A DNA stretch of 64,000 nucleotides from Xanthobacter aminoxidans (GCF_023571765.1 NZ_JAMJXC010000010.1:1-64000); one strand, 5' to 3'; shown: positions 17,274 through 29,500, counted from the first letter of the stretch. Notes: a model not told the origin generated them from the sequence alone. Numbers and translations are program-made.

Positions 17274-18689
17274 ATGGGAATAGGGCGGATGAGGCGACCG
17301 AGGCGATCTGACGATCGACGCCGCCGTGCCTGCGGCCGGACTGTGCAGGCGCGGCTCGCACTCATTCCCGCGCTTTTGGTATCCGCCGCAACTCCGGGGC
17401 TTGCGGGCGATCTTGCGGCGGCCGGCACGGCGGCACCCTCCTCTGTCGCGTCGGACGATTTCCTGACCCGGCCCTATCTCTTCGGGGACCTGGGACGGAG
17501 CCGGCTGAAGGAGCAGGGGATCGACATCTCCGGCGGGCTGGTCAACGAGACGGTCGGAAACCTGTCGGGCGGCACGCAGCAGACGGGCGCCAATGCGGGC
17601 CAGGCCTCCATCCAGGCCCTCTTCGATATGGAGAAGCTGGCCAACATCACCGGCGGCACCTTCGGCATCACGCTCGTGGGCCGCTGGGGCGACAACCTCG
17701 CGGAAGTCGCCAACATTCCGGCGCTAATGCTGATGAACGAGGTCTATGGCCGCGGCAACATCGTCCGCCTCGTGGACTTCCACTACAATCAGGCCTTGTT
17801 CGACGGCGCCGTAGACATCAAGGTCGGCCGTCTCGCCGTCGGTGCCGATTTCGGCTTCGAGCGCTGCGATTTCATCAATCTGACCTTCTGCGGCTCGGTT
17901 CCCGGAAATATAGCCGGGAACTACATCTTCAACTGGCCGGTCAGCCAGTGGGGCGGCGTCCTGAAGGTCCATCTCACCGATGACCTGACCTTTTCAGCCG
18001 CCGTCTACGACGAAAACCAGACCTATTTGTCGGTTCAGGCGAAGTGGGCGCTGCTGCCCAGCTGGCCGTCCGGTTCCGAGGGTGCGCTGGTGCCCCTGGA
18101 GCTGAAATGGACGCCGACGCTCTGGAATCTGTCGGGCACCTACAAGATCGGCGGATGGTTCGATACCGCGACCGCGGATAACGCCGTCACGAGCATCAAC
18201 GGACAGCCCCAGCTCATCTCGGGACTTCCCTATGCCCAGGATTATGGGCGCTACGGCTTCTATGTTTCCTTCATCCAGCAGCTGACCGGCAATGCCCAGG
18301 GGCCGAACCCGAAGCAGGGATTGTGGAGCTTCTTCAACTTCACCTATGCCGACCCGCGGACGTCCACACAACTCTATCAGGTGGCGTGGGGCCTTCAGCA
18401 GCACGGCACGTTCGCAAGCCGCCCCGATGACGACATCGGCTTCGCCATCGGAACGACCGGCATCAATCCGCGGCTCGCAACCGCGCAGGCCGAGGCCAAC
18501 TGGCTGGGGCTCGGCCCGGGCTATGTGCAGCACAACGAATACGTGCTGGAAGCCTATTACGGGTTTCAGGCAACGGGCTGGCTGAACCTGAAGGCCTCGC
18601 TGCAATACGTCATCGATCCCGGCGGCTACACCTCGCCCGTCAATGAAAACGCCTGGGTGGTGGGCCTGCGCACAACGGTCGCCTTCTGA
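17274..18689 (+). CDS. OprB-family carbohydrate-selective porin
   Basis: An outer membrane beta-barrel of about 470 residues. A basic N-terminus and hydrophobic segment (LALIPALLVSAATPGLAG) form a signal peptide. The mature part begins with LTRPYLFGDLGRSRLKEQGIDISGGLVNE, typical of OprB family entries, and continues with amphipathic strands rich in Gly, Tyr and Trp. It ends in Phe (LRTTVAF), the usual barrel terminator. It probably allows diffusion of sugars or similar solutes; specificity is not readable. The ATG at 17274 is the longest choice; one further ATG nearby would shorten the basic region. It stands alone with 207 bases upstream. Confidence 0.85.
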   Translation: MGIGRMRRPRRSDDRRRRACGRTVQARLALIPALLVSAATPGLAGDLAAAGTAAPSSVASDDFLTRPYLFGDLGRSRLKEQGIDISGGLVNETVGNLSGGTQQTGANAGQASIQALFDMEKLANITGGTFGITLVGRWGDNLAEVANIPALMLMNEVYGRGNIVRLVDFHYNQALFDGAVDIKVGRLAVGADFGFERCDFINLTFCGSVPGNIAGNYIFNWPVSQWGGVLKVHLTDDLTFSAAVYDENQTYLSVQAKWALLPSWPSGSEGALVPLELKWTPTLWNLSGTYKIGGWFDTATADNAVTSINGQPQLISGLPYAQDYGRYGFYVSFIQQLTGNAQGPNPKQGLWSFFNFTYADPRTSTQLYQVAWGLQQHGTFASRPDDDIGFAIGTTGINPRLATAQAEANWLGLGPGYVQHNEYVLEAYYGFQATGWLNLKASLQYVIDPGGYTSPVNENAWVVGLRTTVAF

Positions 18690-18709
18690 GGGCGCTCCCG
18701 GTCGTCAGT

Positions 18710-18838
18710 TCACGGCTGGGGGAACGGCCCCGACGGCCGGTCATGCGGAGTCACGATCATTCTCGGGTTCGAGAGCTGACACCCGCCGACCGCCGCCAGC
18801 ACCACGGCCATGATCACCACGCGCCCGATCCTGCCCAT
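18710..18838 (-). CDS. Putative small lipoprotein
   Basis: A short frame encoding about 42 residues: MGRIGRVVIMAVVLAAVGGC then a 22-residue tail with two prolines near the end. It has the n-, h- and lipobox regions of a lipoprotein signal peptide, the Cys being the predicted lipidated residue. A purine-rich stretch precedes the ATG at 18838; ATGs at 18868 and 18907 would lengthen it. Its small size and lack of a recognised family keep confidence low. It converges with the porin gene, ending 20 bases from its stop. Confidence 0.45.
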   Translation of the reverse strand: MGRIGRVVIMAVVLAAVGGCQLSNPRMIVTPHDRPSGPFPQP

Positions 18839-18888
18839 TCTCGCCCCCAACCTTGCCTCTGCAGCCATAGCGTTATGCACGTTGCGAA

Positions 18889-19053
18889 CTATGCGACCAA
18901 GTAGCATGACGCAAGGACGCAGATCGTCAGCTGGATGCGCCGCGCCAGGTTGGGGCGGAAGGCATTGACCGTCACGCTGTCTGCGAACTGGCCGACATAG
19001 GCCATGCCGAGGCGGGCCTGTTCGCTGATGCGCGGAACGTGGTTAAGCCATTG
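18889..19053 (-). pseudogene. Remnant of an autotransporter C-terminal beta-barrel
   Basis: A 54-codon open frame on the minus strand, with no start, encodes ISEQARLGMAYVGQFADS followed by VNAFRPNL. This resembles the last strands of autotransporter barrel domains (ARLGxSYxGQFxDxxxxxxFxxNL). The normal ending is replaced by an unrelated tail before TAG. The fragment begins eight bases from the CCA end of tRNA-Arg. I interpret it as debris of a larger gene lost by deletion or by integration at the tRNA; the family call rests on pattern recognition over about 30 residues. Confidence 0.35.
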
Positions 19054-19060
19054 AAAACTA

Positions 19061-19137
19061 TGGTGTCCCGGAAGGGATTCGAACCCCTGACCTGCGGTTT
19101 AGGAAACCGCTGCTCTATCCTGCTGAGCTACCGGGAC
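19061..19137 (-). tRNA. tRNA-Arg (anticodon CCT)
   Basis: The minus strand folds as a tRNA: acceptor GTCCCGG paired with CCGGGAC, D-arm with AGCTCAGCAGG, anticodon stem GCGGT/ACCGC around loop TTCCTAA (anticodon CCT), T-loop TTCGAAT, discriminator A and encoded CCA. It reads AGG codons, rare in a genome of this composition. Minor arginine tRNAs are frequent integration targets, and the sequence beyond its 3' end holds a gene remnant. Confidence 0.95.
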
Positions 19138-19294
19138 ACGCCCTCCTTCTAAATCGCGGCACGCCGGGAGGGAAGGGGCCGGATGGCGGCTTCCCCCGTC
19201 CAAGGCGGGAGCCGGACGCCGGCGTAAGGCGGCGTAAGGACAGTTGATCGGGTCGGCCTTCAATCCGGAGGGCGGTTGCCGCTATCGTTGCTGC

Positions 19295-20245
19295 ATGACG
19301 CTAGGCCATTCATCAGTGCGCGCAGGGAGGCGCGACCACACGCATTCATTGCGGGCGCTGGCGCGTCTTCTGGCGGTGGGCGGTCTGGCCCTTTCCGGTG
19401 GGCTGATCCTCGAAACCATCTCTCCTGCCGCCGCCCGCCCGGCGCAGAGGGCTGCCGTCCCGGCGGCCACCGATTGCGCAGGCCGCGGGACGGAGGCGGC
19501 CGGGAGCGCCGCGCGCTGGAGCGATGCGGGGGCGCTCGCACTTGCCGACGGCCGGGGCCTCGCCCCGGAAGGCATCGCCTTGCCGACCCGGCTCTCGCCA
19601 GACCCGCAGTTGCTCGCGGTCGCCGCGGATGCGGCGGCTTCGGTGCTCGACGGCTGCGCGGTTGCGCCAGTCACGACCACGCTCGATCGTCACGGCCGGC
19701 TTGCCGGGACGGCGCGGCTCGTCTGTCCGGCGGCGGCAGACGCCCGGCAGGAGGATCTTGCCACGGCGCTGGTTCGGGCCGGGGTAGGCTATGCCACCGC
19801 GGAAGGAGATACCGTCTGTGCCACCCAGCGCCTTTCTGCCGAAGCGGAGGCGCGCATCGCCCGCCGGGGCATCTGGAGCCTGGCCTCGGCGGTCGCCCCG
19901 GCCGGCGATGAAAAGGCCATGGCGGAACGGCGCGGCCTTTTTTCCGTTACAGAAGGAAGGGTGCTCGCGGTCGGCGGACGCGACCGGATTTTTCTGAATT
20001 TCGGGGCAAGCTGGAAGCAAGATTTCACTGTCATGCTGACGAGGGAGGATTTCGCCACAATCTTGGGCGATAGGCTCGATCCTGCCATCTTGCGCGGAGC
20101 CCTTATCCAGGTAAGGGGCGTCGTCCGCGAAGAAGGTGGGCCGGCCATGGCGCCGCGGCGGCGGGGCGAGGTGCTGCGCATCGAGGGCAAGGTCGAAAAC
20201 CTGCCCGATGCACAGGCGCTGCCGTCGAGGCGCCGGGAGCGGTGA
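19295..20245 (+). CDS. Secreted thermonuclease-like (SNase-fold) protein
   Basis: About 316 residues. An N-terminal hydrophobic segment after basic residues (LARLLAVGGLALSGGLIL then AAARPAQRA) is a signal peptide. The mature protein resembles staphylococcal-nuclease-like proteins: GALALADGRGLAPEGIALP in the first barrel, then GYATAEGDTVCATQRL and EARIARRGIWS, and a second OB-like part GRVLAVGGRDRIFLNFGASWKQDF. The classic catalytic Arg/Glu pattern is not obvious, so activity is uncertain. The ATG at 19295 fits a signal peptide start. Its stop overlaps the next gene by four bases (GTGA), indicating a two-gene operon with the M48 lipoprotein. Confidence 0.65.
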   Translation: MTLGHSSVRAGRRDHTHSLRALARLLAVGGLALSGGLILETISPAAARPAQRAAVPAATDCAGRGTEAAGSAARWSDAGALALADGRGLAPEGIALPTRLSPDPQLLAVAADAAASVLDGCAVAPVTTTLDRHGRLAGTARLVCPAAADARQEDLATALVRAGVGYATAEGDTVCATQRLSAEAEARIARRGIWSLASAVAPAGDEKAMAERRGLFSVTEGRVLAVGGRDRIFLNFGASWKQDFTVMLTREDFATILGDRLDPAILRGALIQVRGVVREEGGPAMAPRRRGEVLRIEGKVENLPDAQALPSRRRER

Positions 20246-21816
20246 ACGGAAGCATGAGGTGCTGGGTGCGTGAGGCGCTGAGAGGGCAGGGTGCGGCGAG
20301 GCGGGTTCGGGCGGAAGCGCCTGCGCGCGCGCTTGCCCGGCGCTCCGGCCTGCGCGCGCTGTTCGCCTGTGCCGCCGTCGCGCTCCCCCTGTGGCTCACC
20401 GGGTGCGCCGGCATCGACCTCGATCAGGTGAGCGTGCCGCTCGCCTCTACCGGCGCGGCATCCGAATTCGCCGATATGTCGCCCAGCCAGCGGCGCGAGC
20501 ATGAAAAGCTCGTGGCGAGCTATGGCGGGGCCTATGACGATCCCGAGCTCAAGGCGCTGATCCAGAAGGTGGTGGAGCGCCTCGTCGCGGCCTCCGAGCG
20601 GCCGGACCTGAAATACCGCGTTACCGTGCTGAACTCGCCGGCCATCAACGCCTTTGCCCTGCCGGACGGCTCGCTCTACGTGACGCGCGGCCTGCTGGCG
20701 CTGGCCAACGACACGTCCGAGCTGTCTTCGGTGCTCGCCCACGAGATGGCCCACGTCATCGCCCGCCACGCCACCATCCGCGAGGACCAGGTGAAGCAGG
20801 CGGTGCTGGTGAGCCGCGTCATCTCCGACGTGGTGAACGATCCCGATCTCGGCGCGCTCGCCATGCAGAAGAGCCGGCGCACGCTCGCCTCGTTCAATCG
20901 CGGGCAGGAGCTGGAGGCGGACGCCATCGGCGTCGGCATCGCTGCGCGCGCGGGCTTTGATCCCTATGGCGCCTCGCGCTTCCTGACCGACATGGGTCGC
21001 TTCTCGGAGATGAAGAGCACGGCCTTCTCCGGCTCGTCCTCCACCACGCCGGACATGGACTTCCTGTCGTCCCACCCGGCGACGCCGGAGCGTATCTCCA
21101 TCGCCATCGCCAATGCCCGCCAATATGCCCCCGCGGCGGGGCCGTCGGACGGCGAGCGGGACCGCAGCGCCTATTTCAGCGTCATCAACGGCATGGTCTA
21201 CGGCGACGATCCGAAGGAAGGCTTCGTTCGCGGCCGCAAGTTCCTGCACCCCAAGCTCGGCTTCACTTTCATGGCACCGGAGGGCTTCTCGCTGGAGAAC
21301 ACCTCCCAGGCGGTGCTCGGCGCCACTCAGACCGGCCGCGAGGCGCTGCGGCTCGATGCGGTGCGCATCCCCGCCGACCAGTCCCTGGGGCAATATCTCT
21401 CCTCCGGCTGGATCGACGGGGTGGAGATCAACACGGTCGAATCGCTCACCGTGAACGGCTTCAGCGCGGCGACGGCGGTGGCGCGCGGCGACCAGTGGTC
21501 GTTCCGCATGTTCGCCATCCGCTTCGGCTCGGACGTCTACCGCCTCATCTTCGCCGCCCGCGAGCTGACGCCGGAGCTGGACAAGCAGTTCCGCGCCGCC
21601 GCCGACACCTTCCGCCGCGTCTCCTCTGGCGAGGCGGACACGGTGAAGCCGCTGCGCGTGCGCATCGTCCAGGTGGGGCTCGGCGACAATGTGGAGAAGA
21701 TCGCCGGCAAGATGCAGGTGCCCGACCGCCCGGTGGAGCGCTTCCTCATCCTCAACGGGCTCGATGCCAATGCCCGGCTGAAGTATGGCGAGAAGGTCAA
21801 GATCATCGCCGACTGA
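20242..21816 (+). CDS. M48-family metalloprotease lipoprotein with C-terminal LysM-like domain
   Basis: A 524-residue envelope protease. The signal sequence ends in LTGC, a lipobox, so it is probably lipid-anchored in the periplasm. The zinc motif HEMAH lies in SVLAHEMAHVIARHATIRE; the third ligand is the Glu of GQELEADAIGV. SLYVTRGLLALAND matches BepA/LoiP-type M48C proteases, which act in outer-membrane protein quality control. After a linker the C-terminus (VGLGDNVEKIAGKM to GEKVKIIAD) resembles a LysM peptidoglycan-binding domain. Start is GTG 20242, overlapping the previous stop, or ATG 20254. Confidence 0.88.
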   Translation: MNGSMRCWVREALRGQGAARRVRAEAPARALARRSGLRALFACAAVALPLWLTGCAGIDLDQVSVPLASTGAASEFADMSPSQRREHEKLVASYGGAYDDPELKALIQKVVERLVAASERPDLKYRVTVLNSPAINAFALPDGSLYVTRGLLALANDTSELSSVLAHEMAHVIARHATIREDQVKQAVLVSRVISDVVNDPDLGALAMQKSRRTLASFNRGQELEADAIGVGIAARAGFDPYGASRFLTDMGRFSEMKSTAFSGSSSTTPDMDFLSSHPATPERISIAIANARQYAPAAGPSDGERDRSAYFSVINGMVYGDDPKEGFVRGRKFLHPKLGFTFMAPEGFSLENTSQAVLGATQTGREALRLDAVRIPADQSLGQYLSSGWIDGVEINTVESLTVNGFSAATAVARGDQWSFRMFAIRFGSDVYRLIFAARELTPELDKQFRAAADTFRRVSSGEADTVKPLRVRIVQVGLGDNVEKIAGKMQVPDRPVERFLILNGLDANARLKYGEKVKIIAD

Positions 21817-21918
21817 GGGGCGGGTGCCCCATTCGCCGCTCCCGGCGATTTGATGGCGCGCAAGCCGCTATGCCGCCCCCCGCTGCTATGATCGAGGCTC
21901 TCGTTGCGGGAGGGAGCC

Positions 21919-22443
21919 ATGTACAAGAAGATTCTCGTCGCCACCGACGGCTCGGCGCTGTCGGACCTTGCGGTCTCCCACGCCGTCGCGCTCGCCGCGG
22001 CGCTCCACGCGGCGCTTGTGATCGTCACCGCCAGCGAGCGCTTTCATCTTTTCAGCACCGAAGCCGACCAGATCGCCGACACGGAAGCCGAATATCGGCG
22101 CCAGACCGGGCGCAAGGCCGAGGCGGTGCTCTCCCGGGCCGCCGCCACCGCCGCCGCAGCGGGCGTCGAGGCGAAGCAGGTGCATGTGGAGGACGACCAG
22201 CCCTTCCACGGCATCATCACCACCGCCGAGGCCGAGGGCTGCGACCTGATCGTGATGGCTTCCCACGGCCGCCGGGGCCTGTCGGCCGTCGTGCTGGGCA
22301 GCGAGACCACCAAGGTGCTCACCCACTCGGGCCTCCCCGTGCTGGTGGTGCGGGAGGAGGTGGCCCCCGCCGTCCAGGCCAAGCCCGCGGGCAGCGTAGA
22401 GTGGCCCGAGCCCAGCCCGGCCTTCCTCGCCCCTGGACGCTGA
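21919..22443 (+). CDS. Universal stress protein (UspA family)
   Basis: A 174-residue single-domain Usp fold protein. The N-terminus YKKILVATDGSALSDLAVSHAV and the ATP-binding-type motif GRRGLSAVVLGSETTKVL (G-2x-G-9x-G-S/T) are present, so it is likely a nucleotide-binding member. A Pro-rich tail follows the core. GGGAGGGA just upstream of the ATG at 21919 fixes the start. Roles in stress adaptation are known for the family; nothing in this locus narrows it. Confidence 0.88.
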   Translation: MYKKILVATDGSALSDLAVSHAVALAAALHAALVIVTASERFHLFSTEADQIADTEAEYRRQTGRKAEAVLSRAAATAAAAGVEAKQVHVEDDQPFHGIITTAEAEGCDLIVMASHGRRGLSAVVLGSETTKVLTHSGLPVLVVREEVAPAVQAKPAGSVEWPEPSPAFLAPGR

Positions 22444-22788
22444 GCGCGCCTTCCGGACGGCCAGCCTTGCGCGAGCAGGATTGCGCGAGCCCTTGCGCCA
22501 GCGGGGTTTTTGCCCTATGTGAGCCCGGTTCGTGGCCGCGCTCCCTCAAGCGGGGAGCCGCCCGGGCGGGCAGGGACCGGCGGTATACGCGGTCCTGATC
22601 GTCGGAGGCAGCCCGCCCTGGCTTTCTGTGAGCGCGCATCGACACTCAATTCATCGCCTGTGCCGCCCGGCCTTCGCGCCGGCCCGCCGCTTTTGCGGCG
22701 GCCGTTCGTCATTCCCTCGGAATGGCGGGCATCCGAGCGGTTCGGGCCTCGCAACACGAGATGCCGGCGCAGCAAGTCTGGAGCGTGA
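22444..22788 (+). promoter_or_regulatory. rpsA upstream region with candidate promoter and hairpin
   Basis: These 345 bases hold no convincing gene; cmk, which often precedes rpsA, is absent. A candidate sigma-70 promoter is TTGCGC (22493-22498), 17 bases, TATGTG (22516-22521). A hairpin CCGCCGC (22684-22690), TTTT, GCGGCGG (22695-22701) lies in the leader. The leader would be over 250 bases long, enough for autoregulation by S1, which is known in enterobacteria but only inferred here. Confidence 0.35.
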
Positions 22789-24516
22789 ATGTCCGCCGTA
22801 GAAACCACCCGTGAGGATTTTGCCGCCCTGCTCGACGAGAGCTTCGGCCGCGCCGACACCAATGAAGGTTCGGTGGTCAAGGGCATCGTGGTCGCCATCG
22901 AGAAGGATCTGGCGATCATCGATATCGGCCTGAAGACGGAAGGGCGTGTCGCCCTGCGCGAGTTCGCCGGCCCCGGCCGCGAGAACGCCATCAAGGTGGG
23001 TGACGAGGTCGAGGTCTATCTCGAGCGCGTCGAGAACGCCATGGGCGAAGCCGTCCTCTCGCGCGACAAGGCGCGCCGCGAGGAGAGCTGGGTCAAGCTC
23101 GAGAAGGCCTTCACGGCCAACGAGAAGGTCTTCGGCGTGATCTTCAACCAGGTGAAGGGCGGCTTCACCGTCGACCTCGATGGCGCCGTGGCCTTCCTGC
23201 CGCGCTCCCAGGTGGACATCCGCCCGATCCGCGACGTCGGCCCGCTGATGCACAACCAGCAGCCCTTCCAGATCCTCAAGATGGATCGCCGTCGCGGCAA
23301 CATCGTCGTCTCCCGCCGTACCGTGCTGGAAGAGACCCGCGCCGAGCAGCGCCACGAGCTGGTGCAGAACCTCGAAGAGGGTCAGGCCATCGACGGCGTG
23401 GTCAAGAACATCACCGATTACGGTGCGTTCGTTGACCTCGGCGGCATCGACGGCCTGCTGCACGTCACCGACATCGCCTGGCGCCGCGTGAACCACCCGA
23501 CCGAGGTGCTCAACATCGGCCAGACGGTCAAGGTCAAGATCATCAAGATCAACCACGAGACCCACCGCATCTCGCTCGGCATGAAGCAGCTTCTGGGCGA
23601 TCCCTGGGAGGGCATCGAGGCCAAGTATCCGGTGGAGGCCCGCTTCAAGGGTCGCGTCACCAACATCACCGACTACGGCGCGTTCGTGGAGCTGGAGCCC
23701 GGCATCGAGGGCCTCATCCACGTCTCCGAGATGTCGTGGACCAAGAAGAACGTCCACCCCGGCAAGATCGTCTCCACCTCCCAGGAGGTCGAGGTTCAGG
23801 TGCTGGAAGTGGATTCGGCCAAGCGCCGCATCTCCCTCGGCCTCAAGCAGACCCTCCAGAACCCCTGGGAGGCCTTCGCCGAGAAGTATGCGCCCGGCGC
23901 CGTGGTGGAAGGCGAGGTCAAGAACAAGACCGAGTTCGGCCTGTTCCTCGGCCTCGATGGCGATGTGGACGGCATGGTCCACCTCTCCGACCTCGACTGG
24001 AACCGTCCGGGCGAGCAGGTGATCGACGAATACCGCAAGGGCGACATGGTGAAGGCCGTGGTGCTCGACGTGGACGTCGAGAAGGAGCGCATCTCCCTCG
24101 GCATCAAGCAGCTGGCCGGCGATCCCTTCGCCGACGCGGGCGAGGTGAAGAAGGGCGCTGTCGTGACCTGCGAAGTCACCGACGTGAAGGACGGCGGCAT
24201 CGAGGTGAAGCTCACCGGCACCGACCTCTCCGCCTTCATCAAGCGCTCCGAGCTCGCTCGCGACCGCAACGACCAGCGCCCCGAGCGCTTCTCGGTCGGC
24301 GACAAGCTCGACGCCCGCGTCACCCTGTTCGACCGCAAGGCGCGCAAGGTGCAGGTCTCCATCAAGGCGATGGAGATCGCGGAAGAGCGTGAGGCCGTGG
24401 CTCAGTTCGGCTCGCAGGATTCGGGCGCTTCGCTCGGCGATATCCTGGGTGCCGCGCTGAAGCAGCGCGCCGCTGACACGGCTGACACCGCCGAGGAGGC
24501 GGACAAGGAAGACTGA
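22789..24516 (+). CDS. rpsA: 30S ribosomal protein S1
   Basis: A 575-residue protein with six S1 (OB-fold) RNA-binding domains. Repeated motifs are clear, for example [40 protein letters not shown] and [20 protein letters not shown], each followed by ISLGMKQL-type strands. The N-terminal [10 protein letters not shown] region binds the ribosome via S2. It is needed to bind and unfold mRNA leaders during initiation. GGAG lies nine bases before the ATG. The gene is monocistronic, with a strong terminator 36 bases after the stop. Confidence 0.97.
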   Translation: MSAVETTREDFAALLDESFGRADTNEGSVVKGIVVAIEKDLAIIDIGLKTEGRVALREFAGPGRENAIKVGDEVEVYLERVENAMGEAVLSRDKARREESWVKLEKAFTANEKVFGVIFNQVKGGFTVDLDGAVAFLPRSQVDIRPIRDVGPLMHNQQPFQILKMDRRRGNIVVSRRTVLEETRAEQRHELVQNLEEGQAIDGVVKNITDYGAFVDLGGIDGLLHVTDIAWRRVNHPTEVLNIGQTVKVKIIKINHETHRISLGMKQLLGDPWEGIEAKYPVEARFKGRVTNITDYGAFVELEPGIEGLIHVSEMSWTKKNVHPGKIVSTSQEVEVQVLEVDSAKRRISLGLKQTLQNPWEAFAEKYAPGAVVEGEVKNKTEFGLFLGLDGDVDGMVHLSDLDWNRPGEQVIDEYRKGDMVKAVVLDVDVEKERISLGIKQLAGDPFADAGEVKKGAVVTCEVTDVKDGGIEVKLTGTDLSAFIKRSELARDRNDQRPERFSVGDKLDARVTLFDRKARKVQVSIKAMEIAEEREAVAQFGSQDSGASLGDILGAALKQRAADTADTAEEADKED

Positions 24517-24552
24517 TCGCTCCACGCGATCGGATTTCTCTGAAGAACGAAG

Positions 24553-24580
24553 GGCCGGTGCATTGCACCGGCCTTTTTTT
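24553..24580 (+). terminator. Rho-independent terminator of rpsA
   Basis: Perfect 10-base arms GGCCGGTGCA and TGCACCGGCC around a single T, followed by seven T residues. Confidence 0.9.
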
Positions 24581-24671
24581 CAACCCATGCGCCATTCAGA
24601 CGCCGACTGGCATCCTTGTGCTGAGATCAGCGCGGAAGTATCCAAGTCTGGTTGTCAATGGGAGGTTTGCC

Positions 24672-25076
24672 ATGAAGCGCAGGATGATTTCCCTCGGCGT
24701 CGTCGCCGCGGTCTCGCTCGCCGCCACGGGTTCGGCCTTCGCCCTCACCGGCAAGGAGTTCCTTCGCAAATACAACAAGGACAAGGACAGCACCGTCGAG
24801 ATCGTCGAGGCCATCGACCTCGGGACCAAGGTGTTCAAGGCCATCAATCCGGACAAGGACAAGACCCTCGAGGCCGCCGAGACCAAGGGCCGGCTGACCG
24901 ACGAGGATTGGGCCGCCGTGAACAAGGACGGCGACAAGACCCTGGAGCTGGACGAGTGGCTCATCATCGTGCGCAAGCGCTTCAACGATGCCGATGCCAA
25001 CAAGGACGGCAAGCTGACCGAGGCCGAGCTGGATTCCCCCGCCGGCCAGCAGCTTCTCCTGCTCATCGCCAAGTGA
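24672..25076 (+). CDS. Secreted EF-hand calcium-binding-type protein
   Basis: A 134-residue exported protein. The signal peptide is MKRRMISLGVVAAVSLAATGSAFA. The mature part carries several EF-hand-like loops: DKDSTVEIVEAID, NPDKDKTLEAAE, NKDGDKTLELDE and DANKDGKLTEAE, the last being the most canonical. Such proteins are common in Rhizobiales periplasm, with unknown function beyond probable calcium binding. GGAGGT lies five bases before the ATG at 24672. No operon partner: the rpsA terminator precedes it and a convergent gene follows. Confidence 0.85.
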   Translation: MKRRMISLGVVAAVSLAATGSAFALTGKEFLRKYNKDKDSTVEIVEAIDLGTKVFKAINPDKDKTLEAAETKGRLTDEDWAAVNKDGDKTLELDEWLIIVRKRFNDADANKDGKLTEAELDSPAGQQLLLLIAK

Positions 25077-25186
25077 AGCTGACGGCACGCCGCGCCTGAT
25101 GCGGCTGGGGAGGGCGTGGCGTCCTTCCCCAGTGAAAAGCGCGTAGGCGCGCCGCTGTGGCGGCGCCCCTTGTCCCAGCCCCTGCT

Positions 25187-25939
25187 TCAGTTGAGACGCA
25201 GCAGGAAGCGCCGGTTCACCGCCTGCAGCGGGCGGGCGTTCATGGGGAAGATGGCGCGGAAGGCGTCGATGTCCGCCTGCGCCACTTCGATGGGCGCCCC
25301 GAACACGTTCCAGTCCACGATTTCCGAGCAGGGCGGCGTGGTCAGCGACCCCTCGTAGCGATAGGTGCCACGTGCGGACGGCAGGAAGCCGGCCGGATCA
25401 AGCGGCGCAGCCAGCGTCTTGTCCCCGGTCTTGCGCGGCGCGGCGTCCATGATCGAGGAGAAGCCGGCATTGGCCGCGCCGGGCACCATGAACACACCGG
25501 CCACCAGCAGCCCGCCCTCGGGCGCCGCATGGACGAAATGGGCTTCCATGGCGGTGCGCTTGCCGTCGATCGCGTGCTCGCTCGGTGCGTGGAAGTGGAA
25601 CTGCTTGAGCGCGTAGGTCTTGCCGCCCATGGTGGCGGTGCCCCCGTCGCCGGTCACGTCGGCCTGGATGGTATGGCCGTTGTTCACCACCTTGTAGGCG
25701 AACGGCTTCCAGGCAAGCACTGGGCCGGCGCTCTCCGCCTTGACGGCGCCTTCGAGATTGATCGGCGATTGCTGGCTGCCCACCGAGCAGGCCGAGAAGC
25801 CCTTCTCCAGCGAACCCCATTCCTGCGGTCCGCCGTGGCCTTCATAGGTCCAGTGCGCTCCCTCGGAAGCGCGGGCGGCGTTGGCGCAGACCGGGCAGGC
25901 GACAAGGCCCGCAAGCAGCGTGCGACGATTGATGATCAT
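25187..25939 (-). CDS. Alpha-type carbonic anhydrase, periplasmic
   Basis: A 250-residue zinc enzyme interconverting CO2 and bicarbonate. The N-terminus has INRRTLLAGLV, a twin-arginine-like signal, so periplasmic location is likely. Zinc ligands are the two His of LKQFHFHAPSEH and the His in MEAHFVH. WTYEGHGGPQEW near the start, QQSPINLEG and the C-terminal YRYEGSLTTPPCSEIVDW (substrate pocket Thr and Pro) are hallmarks of the alpha class. In a chemolithoautotroph it may help supply inorganic carbon to RuBisCO, though it is not in the cbb operon. The ATG at 25939 is the first in frame. Confidence 0.93.
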   Translation of the reverse strand: MIINRRTLLAGLVACPVCANAARASEGAHWTYEGHGGPQEWGSLEKGFSACSVGSQQSPINLEGAVKAESAGPVLAWKPFAYKVVNNGHTIQADVTGDGGTATMGGKTYALKQFHFHAPSEHAIDGKRTAMEAHFVHAAPEGGLLVAGVFMVPGAANAGFSSIMDAAPRKTGDKTLAAPLDPAGFLPSARGTYRYEGSLTTPPCSEIVDWNVFGAPIEVAQADIDAFRAIFPMNARPLQAVNRRFLLRLN

Positions 25940-26030
25940 TGAATTGCCCCTTGTATGGCGGTTCCTCCGCTGCGGCCAAGCTTACCAGCGCTGGGGATAC
26001 TCGCAAAAGCCGATACTGTTCCGGGATGGA

Positions 26031-28943
<2,913 letters not shown>

Positions 28944-28944
28944 C

Positions 28945-29030
28945 GGCATCTCCCTACGCTGGCATGATCCAGACAGGTTCGATGGGTGTGATCTCAGCCG
29001 CGCATGATGCGCGGCACCCCAGGCCGTGTC
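28945..29030 (-). ncRNA. TPP (THI-box) riboswitch
   Basis: The minus strand carries the conserved thi-box order: GGGGTGCC, a GC hairpin (GCGCATCATGCGC), GCTGAGAT, ACCC, GAACCTGTCTGGAT and ATGCCAGCGTAGGGAG. The last element contains the thiO Shine-Dalgarno sequence, and the closing stem probably pairs CGGC near 29026 with GCCG at 28944-28947. Ligand binding would then hide the ribosome-binding site directly, giving translational control of thiOSGE. The domain is clear; the mechanism is inferred. Confidence 0.95.
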
Positions 29031-29092
29031 TGTTATTTACTCATGCCGGCCGCAGAACTGCAAGAGGCGGGGCGCCCGGGACGAGGCGGACC

Positions 29093-29305
29093 TCAGCGGT
29101 TGAGTTCGCTTTCGTCCAGCTGGCGCGCCTCGTCGGCGAGCATGATCGGGATGCCGTCGCGGATGGGATAGGCGAGGCGGGCGGCACGGGAGATCAGCTC
29201 CTGGCGCTCGCGATCATATTCCAGCGGCCCCTTGGTGAGGGGGCAGACCAGGATTTCGAGCAGCTTGGGGTCGACGTCGTGGCCGGGACGCTGGGACTGG
29301 ATCAT
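29093..29305 (-). CDS. Trm112-family small protein
   Basis: A 70-residue protein of the Trm112/YcaR family. [20 protein letters not shown] is the diagnostic N-terminal block, with a single Cys remaining where eukaryotic relatives have a zinc site, and [20 protein letters not shown] completes the fold. Relatives act as partners of methyltransferases in archaea and eukaryotes; the bacterial role is not established. The ATG at 29305 is chosen because an upstream in-frame ATG adds a basic tail not typical of the family. Confidence 0.85.
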   Translation of the reverse strand: MIQSQRPGHDVDPKLLEILVCPLTKGPLEYDRERQELISRAARLAYPIRDGIPIMLADEARQLDESELNR

Positions 29306-29500
29306 GTTCTCGCTCTTTGGTGCCGCGCGTTTCGAGGGCAAAGGGTCCGCGGCGCGCCACCATAGCGGCGGCGGGGTGGCCTTTCACCAGTGATTTTCGC
29401 GACATCACGGCCGCTGATGGGCATATCACGCGGTTTCGCTGTCTTTCCGCCCCCGCAGCCCCTAATGAAGCGGCCTTGGAATCGCGCCCTCGGGAGCCCA

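Noticed and set aside
24558-24671. N-terminal extension of the EF-hand protein
   Set aside because: It overlaps the rpsA terminator, and the ATG at 24672 has a perfect GGAGGT and begins a proper signal peptide.
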